Source of the DNA: Acidovorax sp. 210-6
GTDB lineage: Bacteria > Pseudomonadota > Gammaproteobacteria > Burkholderiales > Burkholderiaceae_C
Direction of reading: 5' to 3'
DNA length: 64,000 nt
NCBI RefSeq assembly: GCF_010020825.1
Contig: NZ_JAACJE010000001.1
Span: forward strand, 1 to 64,000
The position numbers and the translations under genes were made by a program. The notes beneath the pieces are model-generated. The model was given only the letters and a program-made list of their open reading frames with translations. It was not told the DNA's origin and ran no database searches. Below, in pieces: positions 1 to 9,594 of this stretch (position 1 is its first letter; the number at the start of each line of letters is the position of its first letter).

Positions 1-444
1 GCAGTAGGGCGTACCGGCGCGCGCAAACAGCAGGCGCAGGTAGTCGTGGATCTCGGTCACCGTGCCCACGGTGGAGCGCGGGTTGTGGCTGGTGGCCTTT
101 TGCTCGATGCTGATGGCCGGCGAGAGGCCCTCGATCAGGTCCACATCGGGCTTGTCCAGCCGCCCCAGGAACTGGCGTGCATAGCTGGACAGGCTCTCCA
201 CATACCGGCGCTGGCCCTCGGCGTACAGCGTGTCGAACGCCAGGCTGGACTTGCCCGAGCCCGACAGCCCGGTGATCACCACCAGTGCGTTGCGCGGAAT
301 GTCCAGGTCGATGTTCTTGAGGTTGTGCGTGCGCGCCCCGCGGATGCAGATGTGCGCCTGGGCGCGCAGCACCTGGGCCAGCGGCCGCCCGGTCTCCGGC
401 GTGGCGGTGTCTTGCGGTGGGGATGGGGGGGGCAACGGGGTCAC
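1..444 (-). CDS. uvrA: UvrA excinuclease subunit A, N-terminal part (cut by window edge)
   Basis: Damage-recognition ATPase of the UvrABC nucleotide excision repair complex. Only the first 148 codons are present; the gene continues left of position 1. The frame shows the UvrA start region [18 protein letters not shown], a Walker A motif [10 protein letters not shown] near codon 60, and the family stretches [19 protein letters not shown] and [11 protein letters not shown]. The start is placed at a GTG (444) because no in-frame ATG lies between the conserved region and the upstream sequence. The ribosome binding site is weak, so the start is uncertain. The 5' end faces the divergent MFS gene, and a Pro-rich stretch of about 25 residues precedes the conserved domain. 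Confidence 0.93.
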   Translation of the reverse strand, partial: MTPLPPPSPPQDTATPETGRPLAQVLRAQAHICIRGARTHNLKNIDLDIPRNALVVITGLSGSGKSSLAFDTLYAEGQRRYVESLSSYARQFLGRLDKPDVDLIEGLSPAISIEQKATSHNPRSTVGTVTEIHDYLRLLFARAGTPYC

Positions 445-592
445 GGCAGAGGGCGCGGTGCGCCAGAAGGGGAACTCTCCATGATAGCCAAAAGGGCTCT
501 GGACGGTAGCCGCCCTCCTGGCCGCGCCGGATCGCGGACAATCAGGGTTTTTACCAGCGCCGCCAGGCCTGCCCTGGCGGCCCATTCTCTGC

Positions 593-1855
593 GTGCCCGA
601 ATCCACCGTGTCCTCGCCCGCTTCTCCGACCGCTGCCCCGGCCGCACCGGGGCGCCCGCATGACAGTGCCAGCGCCATGACTGCGCAGGAGCGCCGCTCC
701 AGCGTCAGCCTGGCGCTGATCTTTGCGCTGCGCATGTTTGGCTTGTTCCTGGTGTTGCCCGTTTTTGCGCTGGAGGCACGCAAGTACCCCGGTGGCGACG
801 ACCCGGCCCTGGTGGGCCTGGCCATGGGCATGTACGGGCTCACGCAGGCCTTCTTCCAGTTGCCGCTGGGCATGGCGTCCGACCGCTTCGGGCGCAAGCG
901 CGTCATCGTCGCCGGGCTGCTGGTGTTTGCCGTGGGCAGCCTGTGGGCCGCACTGGCCAACGATGTGATGGGCCTGCTGCTGGGCCGGGCGCTGCAGGGC
1001 GCGGGTGCCGTGTCCGCCGCCGTCACGGCGCTGCTGGCCGACCAGACGCGCGAGAGCGTGCGCACCAAGGCCATGGCGCTGGTGGGCATCAGCATCGGGC
1101 TCATGTTTGCGCTGGCCCTGGTGGCAGCGCCGCTGCTGGCGGCGCAGTTCGGCCTGGCGGGGCTGTTCTGGCTGACCTTCGGGCTCACCGTGGCGGGCAT
1201 TGCCACCGTGCTGTGGGTGGTGCCGCCCGAGCAGCCCCGCAGCACGCACGGGCAGCCCGGCCGCCTGGCCGACGTGCTGCGCAATGCCGACCTGATGCGG
1301 GTGAACTTTGGCGTGTTCGTGCTGCACACCGTGCAGATGGCCATGTGGGTGGCCGTGCCCGCCATGCTGGTGCAGGCCGGTTTGCTCAAGGGGGCGCACT
1401 GGCAGGCCTATCTTCCCGCGCTGGTGCTGTCCATCATCGCCATGGGCGGCCTGCTGGCCATGGAGCGGCGCGGTCGCCTGCGCGCGGCCATGCTGCTGTC
1501 CATCGGCCTGATCCTGCTGGTGCAGGTGGGTCTGGGCGTGGTGGCGCTGGGTGGCGGCATGCCATCGCTGTGGGGCCTGGGGGCGCTGCTGTTCGTGTTC
1601 TTCTGCGGCTTCAACATGCTGGAGGCCACGCAGCCCAGCCTGGTCTCGCGCATGGCGCCCGGCAGCCTGCGCGGCGCAGCCCTGGGGGCCTACAACACCC
1701 TGCAGTCGCTGGGCCTGTTTGCGGGCGGTGCCCTGGGCGGTGCGCTGGCCAAATGGGCGGGCGCCCCTGGCCTGTTCGCCGCCACGGCCCTGCTGGCGGC
1801 TCTTTGGCTGGCACTGACCTGGCCCCTGCGGCCCGTGGCCAAGGCGGGTTCTTAG
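593..1855 (+). CDS. MFS transporter, YajR-like
   Basis: Major facilitator superfamily carrier of 420 codons with about 12 hydrophobic segments. It carries the MFS loop 2-3 signature [13 protein letters not shown] and a second family patch near [20 protein letters not shown]. The substrate cannot be read from sequence. The GTG at 593 gives a 28-residue Pro/Ala-rich extension; the ATG at 677 (MTAQERRS) fits the family length better, so the true start may be 677. A GACAAT hexamer at 537-542 is a possible -10 for either start. The position between uvrA and ssb is a common arrangement in Burkholderiales, in my recollection. Confidence 0.88.
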   Translation: MPESTVSSPASPTAAPAAPGRPHDSASAMTAQERRSSVSLALIFALRMFGLFLVLPVFALEARKYPGGDDPALVGLAMGMYGLTQAFFQLPLGMASDRFGRKRVIVAGLLVFAVGSLWAALANDVMGLLLGRALQGAGAVSAAVTALLADQTRESVRTKAMALVGISIGLMFALALVAAPLLAAQFGLAGLFWLTFGLTVAGIATVLWVVPPEQPRSTHGQPGRLADVLRNADLMRVNFGVFVLHTVQMAMWVAVPAMLVQAGLLKGAHWQAYLPALVLSIIAMGGLLAMERRGRLRAAMLLSIGLILLVQVGLGVVALGGGMPSLWGLGALLFVFFCGFNMLEATQPSLVSRMAPGSLRGAALGAYNTLQSLGLFAGGALGGALAKWAGAPGLFAATALLAALWLALTWPLRPVAKAGS

Positions 1856-1947
1856 CTGCGACGGGCAGCCCGGGCGCTTGCGGCACAATCGGGCGTTTGG
1901 CGCCGTGAGATACAGGCGGCGCCCATCCAACTTCGAGGTAGAGCAGC

Positions 1948-2490
1948 ATGGCATCCGTGAACAAAGTCATCATCGTCGGCAACCTGGGGCGTGACCCCGA
2001 GATGCGCACCTTCCCCAGCGGCGACCAGGTGGCCAACGTGACCATTGCCACCACCGACAAGTGGAAGGACAAGCAAAGCGGCGAGATGCGCGAGGCCACC
2101 GAATGGCACCGCGTGGTCTTCAACGGCCGCCTGGCCGAGATCGTGGGCCAGTACCTGCGCAAAGGCTCCCAGGTCTATGTGGAAGGCAGCCTGCGCACGC
2201 GCAAGTGGACCGACCAGCAAACCGGCCAGGAGCGTTACGCCACCGAAATCCGCGCCGACACCATGCAGATGCTGGGCAGCCGCCAGGGCATGGGCGGCGG
2301 ACAGGCGGGTGGTTATGACGACGGCGGCTACGGCGGCGATGCCGGCGGCTACGACCAGGCGCCGCGCCGCGCTGCTGCACCCCAGCGTCCGGCCCCCGCG
2401 CCGGCAGCACGCCCGGCCCCGGCCCCCGCGGCCCAGGCGCCGCGCGCGTCCTCGGGCTTTGAGGATATGGACGACGACATTCCGTTCTGA
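1948..2490 (+). CDS. ssb: Single-stranded DNA-binding protein
   Basis: SSB, 180 aa, a tetrameric OB-fold protein that coats single-stranded DNA in replication, recombination and repair. The OB fold occupies about residues 1-112 ([17 protein letters not shown], then [19 protein letters not shown]). It is followed by a Gly/Tyr-rich and then Pro/Ala-rich disordered linker, and the acidic tail ends in DDDIPF, the docking peptide for partner proteins. The start ATG has a purine-rich site (GAGGTAGAG) upstream. A hairpin follows the stop codon. Length and architecture are normal for the family. Confidence 0.98.
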   Translation: MASVNKVIIVGNLGRDPEMRTFPSGDQVANVTIATTDKWKDKQSGEMREATEWHRVVFNGRLAEIVGQYLRKGSQVYVEGSLRTRKWTDQQTGQERYATEIRADTMQMLGSRQGMGGGQAGGYDDGGYGGDAGGYDQAPRRAAAPQRPAPAPAARPAPAPAAQAPRASSGFEDMDDDIPF

Positions 2491-2499
2491 TGCCCAGGC

Positions 2500-2524
2500 C
2501 CTGACCGCACGGCCGGCGGTCAGG
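2500..2524 (+). terminator. Hairpin after ssb
   Basis: A perfect 9-bp stem (CCTGACCGC / GCGGTCAGG) with a 7-base loop begins 10 bases after the ssb stop. There is no immediate T-run, only an AT-rich stretch about 10 bases further on, so intrinsic termination is possible but not certain. Confidence 0.5.
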
Positions 2525-2546
2525 ACATCATATTGCTATTAAAATA

Positions 2547-2589
2547 ATAGCTATCAGCGCTTAATTGGCGAGCGCTGGAGGCCAAAAAG
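2547..2589 (+). repeat. Family A dispersed repeat, copy 1
   Basis: Reads ATAGCT, AGCGCTT, GCGCTGGAGGCC and then an A-run, the shared signature of eight copies in this window. It lies between the convergent 3' ends of ssb and mnmA. Confidence 0.8.
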
Positions 2590-2591
2590 AC

Positions 2592-3707
2592 TCAAAGCGA
2601 CGTATCAACTGCTGCAATCACCCCGCCCCCCAGGCAGACCTCGCCGTCGTACAGCACCGCGCTCTGGCCCGGGGTCACGGCCCATTGGGCTTCGGGGAAT
2701 TGCAGGGCCACCCCGTCGGGGGAGGTCTCCAGCGTGCAGGCGGCGTCCTGCTGGCGGTAGCGCGTCTTGGCGGCGTAGGCGCCGGGCGCGGGGGCGTGGC
2801 CCGCGCACCAGCTCAGGTCCTGCGCCACCAGCCGGTGCGACAGCAGCCAGGGGTGGTCATGCCCCTGCACCACGCGCAGCGTGTTTTTCTCCAGGTCCTT
2901 GCGCGCCACGAACCAGGGCTCGTGTGAGCCGCCGCCGCGCTGGGCGCCCTTTTCCTTCACGCCGCCAATGCCCAGGCCCTGGCGCTGGCCCAGGGTGTAG
3001 AACGACAGGCCCACATGCTGGCCCAGCTTGCGCCCCCGGTCGTCCAGGATGGGGCCTGGCGCGTGGCTGATGTAGCGGTTGAGGAATTCGCGGAACGGCC
3101 GCTCGCCGATGAAGCAGATGCCGGTCGAATCCTTTTTCTTCGCGTTGGGCAGGCCAATTTCAGCGGCAATGCGACGCACCTCGGTCTTGTGCAGTTCGCC
3201 CACGGGGAACAGCGTTTTCGAAAGCTGGGCCTGGTTCAGGCGGTGCAGAAAGTAGCTTTGGTCCTTGGAGGGGTCCAGGCCCTTGAGCAGTTCGAACAAT
3301 CCGGTCGTGGCGTTCTGGCGCACGCGCGCGTAATGCCCGGTGGCAATCTTCTCGGCGCCCAGGCGCATGGCGTGGTCGAGGAAGGCCTTGAACTTGATTT
3401 CGGCGTTGCACAGCACGTCGGGGTTGGGCGTGCGCCCGGCCTGGTATTCGCGCAGGAACTCGGCGAACACGCGGTCCTTGTACTCGGCGGCGAAGTTGAC
3501 GTGCTCGATCTCGATGCCGATCACGTCGGCCACGGCGGCGGCGTCCACGAAATCGACGTTGGACGAGCAGTATTCGCTGTCGTCGTCATCTTCCCAGTTC
3601 TTCATGAAGATGCCGACCACCTCGTGGCCCTGTTGCTTGAGAAGGTGGGCGGTGACGGCGGAATCCACCCCGCCGGAGAGGCCCACCACGACGCGGTGCT
3701 TGTTCAT
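2592..3707 (-). CDS. mnmA: tRNA-specific 2-thiouridylase MnmA
   Basis: Cytoplasmic enzyme that thiolates U34 of tRNAs for Lys, Glu and Gln. It adenylates the base and transfers persulfide sulfur received from the IscS/Tus relay. The ATP-pyrophosphatase loop GLSGGVDS lies at residues 9-16. The two catalytic cysteines are Cys100 (PDVLCNAE) and the one in [12 protein letters not shown]. The start ATG at 3707 gives 371 aa, matching E. coli MnmA (about 368); a longer reading frame exists upstream but lacks family similarity. A GATAAT hexamer sits 7 bases before this ATG, suggesting a leaderless message. Confidence 0.97.
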   Translation of the reverse strand: MNKHRVVVGLSGGVDSAVTAHLLKQQGHEVVGIFMKNWEDDDDSEYCSSNVDFVDAAAVADVIGIEIEHVNFAAEYKDRVFAEFLREYQAGRTPNPDVLCNAEIKFKAFLDHAMRLGAEKIATGHYARVRQNATTGLFELLKGLDPSKDQSYFLHRLNQAQLSKTLFPVGELHKTEVRRIAAEIGLPNAKKKDSTGICFIGERPFREFLNRYISHAPGPILDDRGRKLGQHVGLSFYTLGQRQGLGIGGVKEKGAQRGGGSHEPWFVARKDLEKNTLRVVQGHDHPWLLSHRLVAQDLSWCAGHAPAPGAYAAKTRYRQQDAACTLETSPDGVALQFPEAQWAVTPGQSAVLYDGEVCLGGGVIAAVDTSL

Positions 3708-3714
3708 GGTGCCA

Positions 3715-3720
3715 ATTATC
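3715..3720 (-). promoter_or_regulatory. Candidate -10 box of mnmA (leaderless type)
   Basis: GATAAT on the minus strand ends 7 bases before the mnmA ATG, so transcription would begin at or next to the start codon. The flanking TGGCGATAAT is identical to the one before the Nudix gene (5843-5848). No good -35 is visible. Confidence 0.4.
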
Positions 3721-3858
3721 GCCAGGGTGGCCGCCATGGCGATTTCGCCCCGGTTGCTGGCGGTATTGCCATTGCGCGAGTGCGCCGGTGCCGCGTAGCA
3801 TTCGGTAGCACCTGTGGTGGGGCACGCACATCTGCCGCAGACGATAGGAGACGCACCC

Positions 3859-5349
3859 ATGACCAAGAAGATTCTCGGGGCACTGCTGGCCCTGTTCCTG
3901 CTGCTGGCCGCTGTGCTGGCCGTCAACACGCTGCGCAAGGGCTCGCGCCAGTTGCCGGTGGAGCCGCTGGCGCCGGTGGCGGTGGACGAGGTTGCGGCCG
4001 CCCAGCGCCTGGGTGCGGCGGTGCGTTTGCCCACCATTTCCGCGCGCGACGATGCACAGCTCAGCGCCGACCAGTTCCAGGCCCTGCATGCCTTGCTGGC
4101 GCAGCAATTTCCCAGGGTGCATGCCCAACTGCAGCGCGAGGTGGTCGGGGGCTTGAGCCTGCTCTACACCTGGAAGGGCACCGACCCGCAGGCCAAGCCC
4201 GTGGCGCTGCTGGCGCACCAGGACGTGGTGCCCATCGCCCCTGGCACCGAGGGTGACTGGGCGGTGCCGCCGTTCTCGGGCGCGGTGAAGGATGGCCACA
4301 TCTGGGGCCGGGGCGCCTGGGACGACAAGGGCAACCTGCTGTCGCAACTGGAGGCGGTGGAGATGCTGCTGGCCCAGGGCTACCAGCCGCCGCGCACGCT
4401 GTACCTGGCCTATGGCGCCGACGAGGAGGTGGGCGGCCAGCGCGGTGCGGCGCAGATCGCGGCGCTGCTGCAGTCGCGTGGCGTGCAGCTCGACTTTGTG
4501 CTCGACGAGGGCCTGCTCGTGCTCGACGGCGTGATGCCCGGGCTGGCGCGGCCCGCCGCGCTGATCGGCGTGGCCGAGAAAGGCTACATGTCGGTGGTGC
4601 TGCGCCTGTCGGCCACACCGGGGCATTCGTCCATGCCACCGCCGAAGGGTACCAGTGCCATTGCCATGCTCAGCGCGGCGCTCAAGCGGCTGGAAGACGA
4701 GCAACTGCCCGGCGGCATCCGGGGCGTGGCGGCCGAGATGTTCGACACCCTGGCGCCCGAAATGGGTGGCTTCTCCAGGGTGGCGCTGTCCAACCTGTGG
4801 CTGTTTGGCCCGTTGGTACAAAAGCAGCTCGAAGGCGCTGCCAGCACCAATGCGCTGCTGCGCACCACCACGGCGCTCACCATCGTCAACGCGGGCAACA
4901 AGGAGAACGTGCTGCCCGGCCGCGCCGAGGCCACGGTGAATTTCCGCCTGTTGCCCGGCGACACCAAGGATGGCGTGCTCCAGCACATGCGCAACCAGGT
5001 ATCGCAGGCCGCACCGCAGGACCGCTTCGAGCTGTTTGCCCTGCCTGGCGCCGTGGAGGCGTCCAAGGTGGCGCCCACCGATTCGGCCCAGTACCGGGCG
5101 CTGCAACAGACCATCCGCGAGGTCTTTCCCGACGCCCTGGTGGCGCCGGGCCTGATGGTGGCGGGCACGGACTCCATCCACTACGGCGCCATCAGCGACC
5201 ATGTCTTCAAGTTCTCGCCCATCCGGGCCAACGCGGAAGACCTCAAGCGCTTTCACGGCACCAACGAGCGCCTGAGCGTGCAGAACTACGCCGAGGCCAT
5301 CCGCTTTTACCACCGGCTCATCCCGCAGGTGGCAAAGGGGGCGCAGTAA
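3859..5349 (+). CDS. M20 family metallopeptidase (carboxypeptidase/PM20D1-like)
   Basis: Di-zinc peptidase or amidohydrolase of the M20 family, 496 aa. The N-terminus has a membrane segment (residues 5-22, [18 protein letters not shown]) that looks like a signal anchor, so the enzyme probably faces the periplasm. Metal ligands and catalytic residues are visible in [10 protein letters not shown] (HxD), the later GAWDDKG, the catalytic Glu pair of ADEEVGG, and GTDSIHY. The lid/dimerisation domain begins near [14 protein letters not shown] 3859 is chosen for its AGGAG site 9 bases upstream. It is divergent from mnmA and convergent with the Nudix gene. The substrate is unknown. Confidence 0.88.
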   Translation: MTKKILGALLALFLLLAAVLAVNTLRKGSRQLPVEPLAPVAVDEVAAAQRLGAAVRLPTISARDDAQLSADQFQALHALLAQQFPRVHAQLQREVVGGLSLLYTWKGTDPQAKPVALLAHQDVVPIAPGTEGDWAVPPFSGAVKDGHIWGRGAWDDKGNLLSQLEAVEMLLAQGYQPPRTLYLAYGADEEVGGQRGAAQIAALLQSRGVQLDFVLDEGLLVLDGVMPGLARPAALIGVAEKGYMSVVLRLSATPGHSSMPPPKGTSAIAMLSAALKRLEDEQLPGGIRGVAAEMFDTLAPEMGGFSRVALSNLWLFGPLVQKQLEGAASTNALLRTTTALTIVNAGNKENVLPGRAEATVNFRLLPGDTKDGVLQHMRNQVSQAAPQDRFELFALPGAVEASKVAPTDSAQYRALQQTIREVFPDALVAPGLMVAGTDSIHYGAISDHVFKFSPIRANAEDLKRFHGTNERLSVQNYAEAIRFYHRLIPQVAKGAQ

Positions 5350-5835
5350 TCAGCCGTTGGGCTGCAGCACGCTGTCGTCGGTGTGCACCAGGTTCAGCGA
5401 AAAGCGCTGGCCCGCCAGGTAGTCGTCCAGGCAGCGCAGCAGCAGCGGGCTGCGGTGGCGCTCGCGTGTGGCACGGATTTCCTCGGGTGTCATCCACACG
5501 GTGCGCACAATGCCCTCGTCCAGCGCGCGCCAGCCGTGGTGTGTGCCCAACTGCCCCGCAAACGCAAAGCGCAGGTAGGTGATGTCGTCGCCCGTGCGCG
5601 TGCGCCGAAAGCGGTTGAGGTACACCCCCACCACGGCCGTGGGCGTAAAGTCGTGCGCGGTTTCTTCCAGCACCTCGCGGATGCAGGCCTGGATGGGCGA
5701 TTCGCCCGGGTCCAGGTGCCCGGCCGGGTTGTTCAGGCGCAGGCCGTCGGCGGTGTCTTCCTCCACCAGCAGAAAATGCCCGTCGCGTTCGATCAGGGCG
5801 GCCACGGTGACGTTGGGTTTCCAGCGGTTTGGCAT
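5350..5835 (-). CDS. Nudix hydrolase, NudJ-like
   Basis: Small cytoplasmic pyrophosphohydrolase of 161 aa. The Nudix box is present as GHLDPGES followed by REVLEETAHD, matching Gx5Ex7REUxEE with the closing Gly-hydrophobic pair changed to Ala-His. In E. coli the related nudJ lies next to mnmA; here an M20 peptidase gene lies between them. NudJ-type enzymes act on thiamine pyrophosphate and nucleotides, but the substrate here is inferred only from family and neighbourhood. ATG 5835 is preceded by GATAAT at a 7-base distance. Confidence 0.85.
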   Translation of the reverse strand: MPNRWKPNVTVAALIERDGHFLLVEEDTADGLRLNNPAGHLDPGESPIQACIREVLEETAHDFTPTAVVGVYLNRFRRTRTGDDITYLRFAFAGQLGTHHGWRALDEGIVRTVWMTPEEIRATRERHRSPLLLRCLDDYLAGQRFSLNLVHTDDSVLQPNG

Positions 5836-5842
5836 GGCGGCG

Positions 5843-5848
5843 ATTATC
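5843..5848 (-). promoter_or_regulatory. Candidate -10 box of the Nudix gene (leaderless type)
   Basis: GATAAT on the minus strand with 7 bases to the ATG, in the same TGGCGATAAT context as at mnmA. No clear -35. Confidence 0.35.
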
Positions 5849-5966
5849 GCCAGCATCGATGACAGGGAACTGCCATGCCCTGTGTGCACTCCGAGCACAG
5901 GAATCGCGCTGCGCTTCGGTGCTGTTGCGCAGCGCCGCTGATTTCACCACCGCCCAAAGGACTGGC

Positions 5967-6947
5967 ATGCAACAAGACTCCCGCAACGCCCTGCTCACCC
6001 TGGCCCTGTTCGCCGCATTTGCCGATGGCCACAAGGCCGACAGCGAGCGCGAAGCCATCCGGCGCATCGCCGAATCGTTGAGCGACGACCAGGGAGGGCA
6101 CCCCCTGGCCACCTTGTACCAGGACGTGTTGCTCCAGCGTGTGACGGTGCCGGGTGCCGTGGCCGCGCTCACCGACCCCGCGCACCGCCAGCTGGCCTAC
6201 GAAATGGCCGTCTGCGTGTGCGATGCAGACGGCAGCCAGAGCGCCGCAGAGCAGCGCTTTCTGGCCGATCTGCGCAGCGCGCTGGGCTTGGCGCAGGACG
6301 CCGGGCTGCGCGACTTCGAGGCCCAGGCCGATGCGGTGGCCGCGCAGACCATGGCGGCGCCCCCGTCCTGGCGCGCCGGTGCAGCGGCAGCGGCCGCAGC
6401 CCCCACGGCTGCCGCTGGCACGTCCACCACACAGGATGCCGAACTGGACAAGACCATCCTCAACGCTGCCATCCTCAACGGCGCGCTCGAGCTGCTGCCG
6501 CAGTCGTGGGCTTCCATGGCCATCATTCCGCTACAGATCCGGCTGGTGTACCGCATTGGCCAGGCCCATGGCGTGGAGCTGGACCAGGGCCACATCAAGG
6601 AATTCATCGCTGCCGCCGGCATCGGCATGACCTCGCAGTACATCGAGCAGTTCGGCCGCAAGCTCCTGGGCGGCCTGGTGGGCAAGGCGCTGGGCAAGAC
6701 CATGGGCAAGGTCGGTGGCGCGGCCACGGGCATGGCCTTCTCGTTTGCCACCACCTATGCGCTGGGCCAGTTGGCCAAGCGCTACTACGCCGGGGGCCGC
6801 GTGATGGATGCGGCCCTGCTGCGCTCGACCTACGAAGACCTGCTGGCACCCGCACGCCAGATGCAGACCCAGTACCTGCCGCAAATCCGCGAGCGTGCGG
6901 CCACGCTGGACGCAGGCAAGGTCATGGCGCTGGTGCGCGGCGGCTGA
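5967..6947 (+). CDS. TerB-like N-terminal domain fused to a glycine-rich DUF697/EcsC-like C-terminal domain
   Basis: Protein of 326 aa, function unknown. Residues 1-115 resemble the TerB/DjlA helical fold: a repeated acidic motif FADGHKADSEREAIRRIAE and then CDADGSQSAAEQRFLADLR, each a D-G-x-x-x-x-E type metal-site pattern. An Ala-rich linker follows. The C-terminal half (from about residue 155) has helices rich in Gly and Ala (LLGGLVGKALGKTMGKVGGAATGMAF) that could insert in or lie on a membrane, as in DUF697 proteins. ATG 5967 has an AAAGGA site. A role in stress or metal response is suggested only by the TerB fold. Confidence 0.7.
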   Translation: MQQDSRNALLTLALFAAFADGHKADSEREAIRRIAESLSDDQGGHPLATLYQDVLLQRVTVPGAVAALTDPAHRQLAYEMAVCVCDADGSQSAAEQRFLADLRSALGLAQDAGLRDFEAQADAVAAQTMAAPPSWRAGAAAAAAAPTAAAGTSTTQDAELDKTILNAAILNGALELLPQSWASMAIIPLQIRLVYRIGQAHGVELDQGHIKEFIAAAGIGMTSQYIEQFGRKLLGGLVGKALGKTMGKVGGAATGMAFSFATTYALGQLAKRYYAGGRVMDAALLRSTYEDLLAPARQMQTQYLPQIRERAATLDAGKVMALVRGG

Positions 6948-6948
6948 G

Positions 6949-7485
6949 CTACAGGGGCGCGCTGTCCAGGCGCCGCATCATGTACACCGCGTCGCGCCCA
7001 TAGGCCGCCAGGCGCTCGCGCTGGGCGGTGTCCTGCAAGGTGTAGGCGACATAACCGTGGTGCTGCCAGAAGCCCTGCGAGCCCTGTACCGACACCAGGG
7101 CTGCACGCTGCAGCCCCCGGCGTTGCGCGCCCTGCCACAGCGTGTGCAGCAGGCGCGCGGCCATGCCCTGGCCCCCAAGCTCGGGCAGCACGGCCAGGTC
7201 GTGCAGGTACAGGGTGTCGGGGTGGGGGGCGGGTTCAAACTCGCCGTGCAGCTGTGTGACCTTGCCCATCATGGAGTCGTAGGCCGCCAGGTAGGCCATG
7301 ACGCGGCCCTGCACCTCAAGCACCAGCGAGCACTGCGTCGGGCAGGCAATGCGCTGCGCAAACACCTCGGCGCTCTCCACGTATCCGCCGCCATAGCAGG
7401 AGCGCTGCACGTCCAGCAGACCGGGCAGGTCGGCCAGGGCCAGGGGGCGGATCAGCAGGCCGACGGGCAGGGGTGGGAAAGACAC
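6949..7485 (-). CDS. GNAT family N-acetyltransferase
   Basis: Acetyl-CoA-dependent N-acetyltransferase of 178 aa. The acetyl-CoA pyrophosphate loop is visible as LPELGGQGMAARLL, preceded by the beta strand YLHDLAVLP; the C-terminal GFWQHHGYVAY is the usual GNAT motif B. The N-terminus IRPLALADLPGLLDVQRSCYG is typical. It is convergent with the TerB-like gene (1 base apart). The substrate cannot be assigned. Confidence 0.88.
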   Translation of the reverse strand: MSFPPLPVGLLIRPLALADLPGLLDVQRSCYGGGYVESAEVFAQRIACPTQCSLVLEVQGRVMAYLAAYDSMMGKVTQLHGEFEPAPHPDTLYLHDLAVLPELGGQGMAARLLHTLWQGAQRRGLQRAALVSVQGSQGFWQHHGYVAYTLQDTAQRERLAAYGRDAVYMMRRLDSAPL

Positions 7486-7564
7486 GGTGGTTCAGTGAAA
7501 AGGCGGGGAAACTGCCCGATTGTGCGTCAGTTTTCCGACGTGCCCACCGGTTGGGGTAACGTGC

Positions 7565-8926
7565 TCAGTCGGCGCCCGGCAGGCACAGCTGCAGGCGTGC
7601 GCCGCCCAGGGGCGAATCCAGCGCTTCCACGCTGCCGCCGTAGGTGTGGGCCAGGGTCTGCACGATGTTCAGGCCCAGGCCCGACCCTGGGTGCTGTTCG
7701 TCGAGTTGCACGCCGCGTTCAAACATGCGTTCGCGTTGGTCCGGCGCAATGCCGGGGCCGTCGTCGTCCACGGTGATGCACAGTGCGCTGCCTTGCGGCT
7801 GGATGTCCACCACCACGCGCTGGCGCGCCCACTTGCCGGCGTTGTCGATCAGGTTGCCCAGCATCTCGAACAAGTCCTGTTCTTCGCCCTTGAACGCCAG
7901 GTTCTGGGCCTGGGGTGCCAGCTCGAAACAGATCGCGCGCTCGGCGTGCAGGCGCTGCATGGTGCGCAGCAGGGCCTGCACCGGGGCCAGCGCAGGCGTG
8001 TGCAGGCCGGTCGCGCGCACGGCGGCCGCGGCACGGGCGTGGGCCAGGTGGTAGTCCACCTGCCGCTTGGCCAGGGCCACCTGCTCCTGCACCAATTGGG
8101 CCAGGGCGCCCTGTTCCTGGGCCGACGCATTGGCCAATATGGCCAGGGGCGTGTGCACGGCGTGGGCCAGGTTGCCCGCCTGCGTGCGTGCGCGCTGCAC
8201 CATGTCGGCGTTCTGGGTCAGCACATGGTTGAACTCGTTGACCAGAGGTTGCAGCTCCTGGGGGTAGCGTCCTTCCAGGCGCTGGGTCTGGCCGCGGTGC
8301 ACTGCGGCCAAGCCCTGGCGCAGCAGCGCCAGGGGCCGCAGGGCCAGGTGCAGTTGCACCGCAACGGCTGCCGCCAGGCACAGCGCCAAAATGCCCAGCG
8401 CGATGAGCAGCATCTGGGTGAAGCGATGCAGGGGCTCGGCCAGCAGCGCGCGGTCGCCCGCCACCACCAGGCGCAGTGGTGGTGCCTCCTCGTCGGGCAA
8501 TTGCAGGCTGCGCTCCACGGCCAGCAGGGCATGGCCCTGGCTGTCCTGCAAGGCAAGGGGCCGGAAGCCTGTGCCTGGTGGGGGCGCTGCATCGGGCAGC
8601 TGCAGCACCTGGTCCCACAGCGAGCGCGAGCGCGCCAGCGCGGCCTGGGGCTGGGGCCCCAGCCGGTCGATCTGCCAATACAGGCCCGACAGGGGTTGCG
8701 ACAAGCGTGGATCGGCGGCCATGCCGCCCACGCTGACGCGGTCAGGGGCCTGCCAGTCCACGGCGGCGCTCAACTGATCGAGCTGCACCGTCAGTTGGGC
8801 CTGCAGTTGCTGCGTGATGTGGTCCTGGAACAAGGTGCGCAGGCCCCACCCGACCAATGCGATGGTCAGCAGCATCCAGGCCAGCATGCCCGCCAGCAGG
8901 CGCAGGCGCAGGGAGCCGGCGTTCAT
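7565..8926 (-). CDS. Sensor histidine kinase, PhoQ-like
   Basis: Membrane sensor kinase of 453 aa, partner of the regulator encoded just upstream. Transmembrane segments lie at about residues 8-28 and 170-192, with a periplasmic sensor region of about 140 residues between them. The phosphoacceptor is predicted to be His255 in NLAHAVHTPLAIL, a variant of the usual HELRTPL that resembles PhoQ-type kinases. The N box is EMLGNLIDNAGKWA and the ATP lid boxes are DDDGPGIA and GSGLGLNI. Its start overlaps the regulator's stop by ATGA (8923-8926). The context suggests it senses redox, metal or flavin status for the divergent reductase operon. Confidence 0.93.
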   Translation of the reverse strand: MNAGSLRLRLLAGMLAWMLLTIALVGWGLRTLFQDHITQQLQAQLTVQLDQLSAAVDWQAPDRVSVGGMAADPRLSQPLSGLYWQIDRLGPQPQAALARSRSLWDQVLQLPDAAPPPGTGFRPLALQDSQGHALLAVERSLQLPDEEAPPLRLVVAGDRALLAEPLHRFTQMLLIALGILALCLAAAVAVQLHLALRPLALLRQGLAAVHRGQTQRLEGRYPQELQPLVNEFNHVLTQNADMVQRARTQAGNLAHAVHTPLAILANASAQEQGALAQLVQEQVALAKRQVDYHLAHARAAAAVRATGLHTPALAPVQALLRTMQRLHAERAICFELAPQAQNLAFKGEEQDLFEMLGNLIDNAGKWARQRVVVDIQPQGSALCITVDDDGPGIAPDQRERMFERGVQLDEQHPGSGLGLNIVQTLAHTYGGSVEALDSPLGGARLQLCLPGAD

Positions 8927-9594
8927 TCCGCGCAGCCCGGTTCCACCAGGCGGTAGCCCAGACCGCGCACGGTTTCGATACAGCCGGCAGGGAGCTTTCT
9001 GCGCAGGCGCCCCACGAAGACCTCGATGGTGTTGGAGTCGCGGTCGCCATCCTGCGGGTAGATGTGCTCGGACAGCTCGGTGCGCGAGAGCACCTCGCCC
9101 TTGCGCTGCATGAGCAGGGACAGCAGCTTGAACTCGTGGCTGGTGAGCTGCAGCGGCATGCCGTCCACCAGCACGCGGGCCTGGCGTGTGTCCAGCAGAA
9201 TCGGCCCGCATTGCCACTGTGCGCTGGCATGTTCGCCCAGGCGGCGCAGCAGGGCGCGCAGCCGGGCCAGCAGTTCTTCCATGTGGAAGGGTTTGGCCAG
9301 GTAGTCATCGGCACCGGCGTCCATGCCCGCGACCTTTTCGTGCCAGGCGCTGCGCGCCGTCAGGATCAACACCGGCATGTTGCGGTGGGCCGCGCGCCAG
9401 CGCCGCAGCACCGACAGGCCATCGAGTGCGGGCAGGCCCAGGTCCAGCACCACCGCGTCGAAGTCTTCCACGTCGCCCAGATGGTGGGCGGTGATCCCGT
9501 CGCTGGCGCATTCCACCGTGTGCCCGGCGGCGGTGATGGCGCGCTCCAACTGGTCGCACAGCGTGGGCTCGTCTTCAACGATGAGGATGCGCAT
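8923..9594 (-). CDS. OmpR/PhoP-type response regulator
   Basis: Two-component response regulator of 223 aa. The receiver domain has acidic pair Glu8/Asp9, phosphoacceptor Asp51 (VVLDLGLP) and Lys101 (YLAKPF). The C-terminal winged helix reads DSNTIEVFVGRLRRKL and ETVRGLGYRL. The start ATG lies inside the end of the PepSY gene (20-base overlap, 9575-9594), and its stop overlaps the kinase start, so PepSY, regulator and kinase look translationally coupled. A likely operator is the GATGAAC direct repeat at 9958-9975 in the divergent promoter region. Confidence 0.95.
   Translation of the reverse strand: MRILIVEDEPTLCDQLERAITAAGHTVECASDGITAHHLGDVEDFDAVVLDLGLPALDGLSVLRRWRAAHRNMPVLILTARSAWHEKVAGMDAGADDYLAKPFHMEELLARLRALLRRLGEHASAQWQCGPILLDTRQARVLVDGMPLQLTSHEFKLLSLLMQRKGEVLSRTELSEHIYPQDGDRDSNTIEVFVGRLRRKLPAGCIETVRGLGYRLVEPGCAE

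Noticed and set aside
4061-4639. Minus-strand frame inside the M20 peptidase gene
   Set aside because: Arg/Ala/Pro-rich shadow without start signals or domain features.
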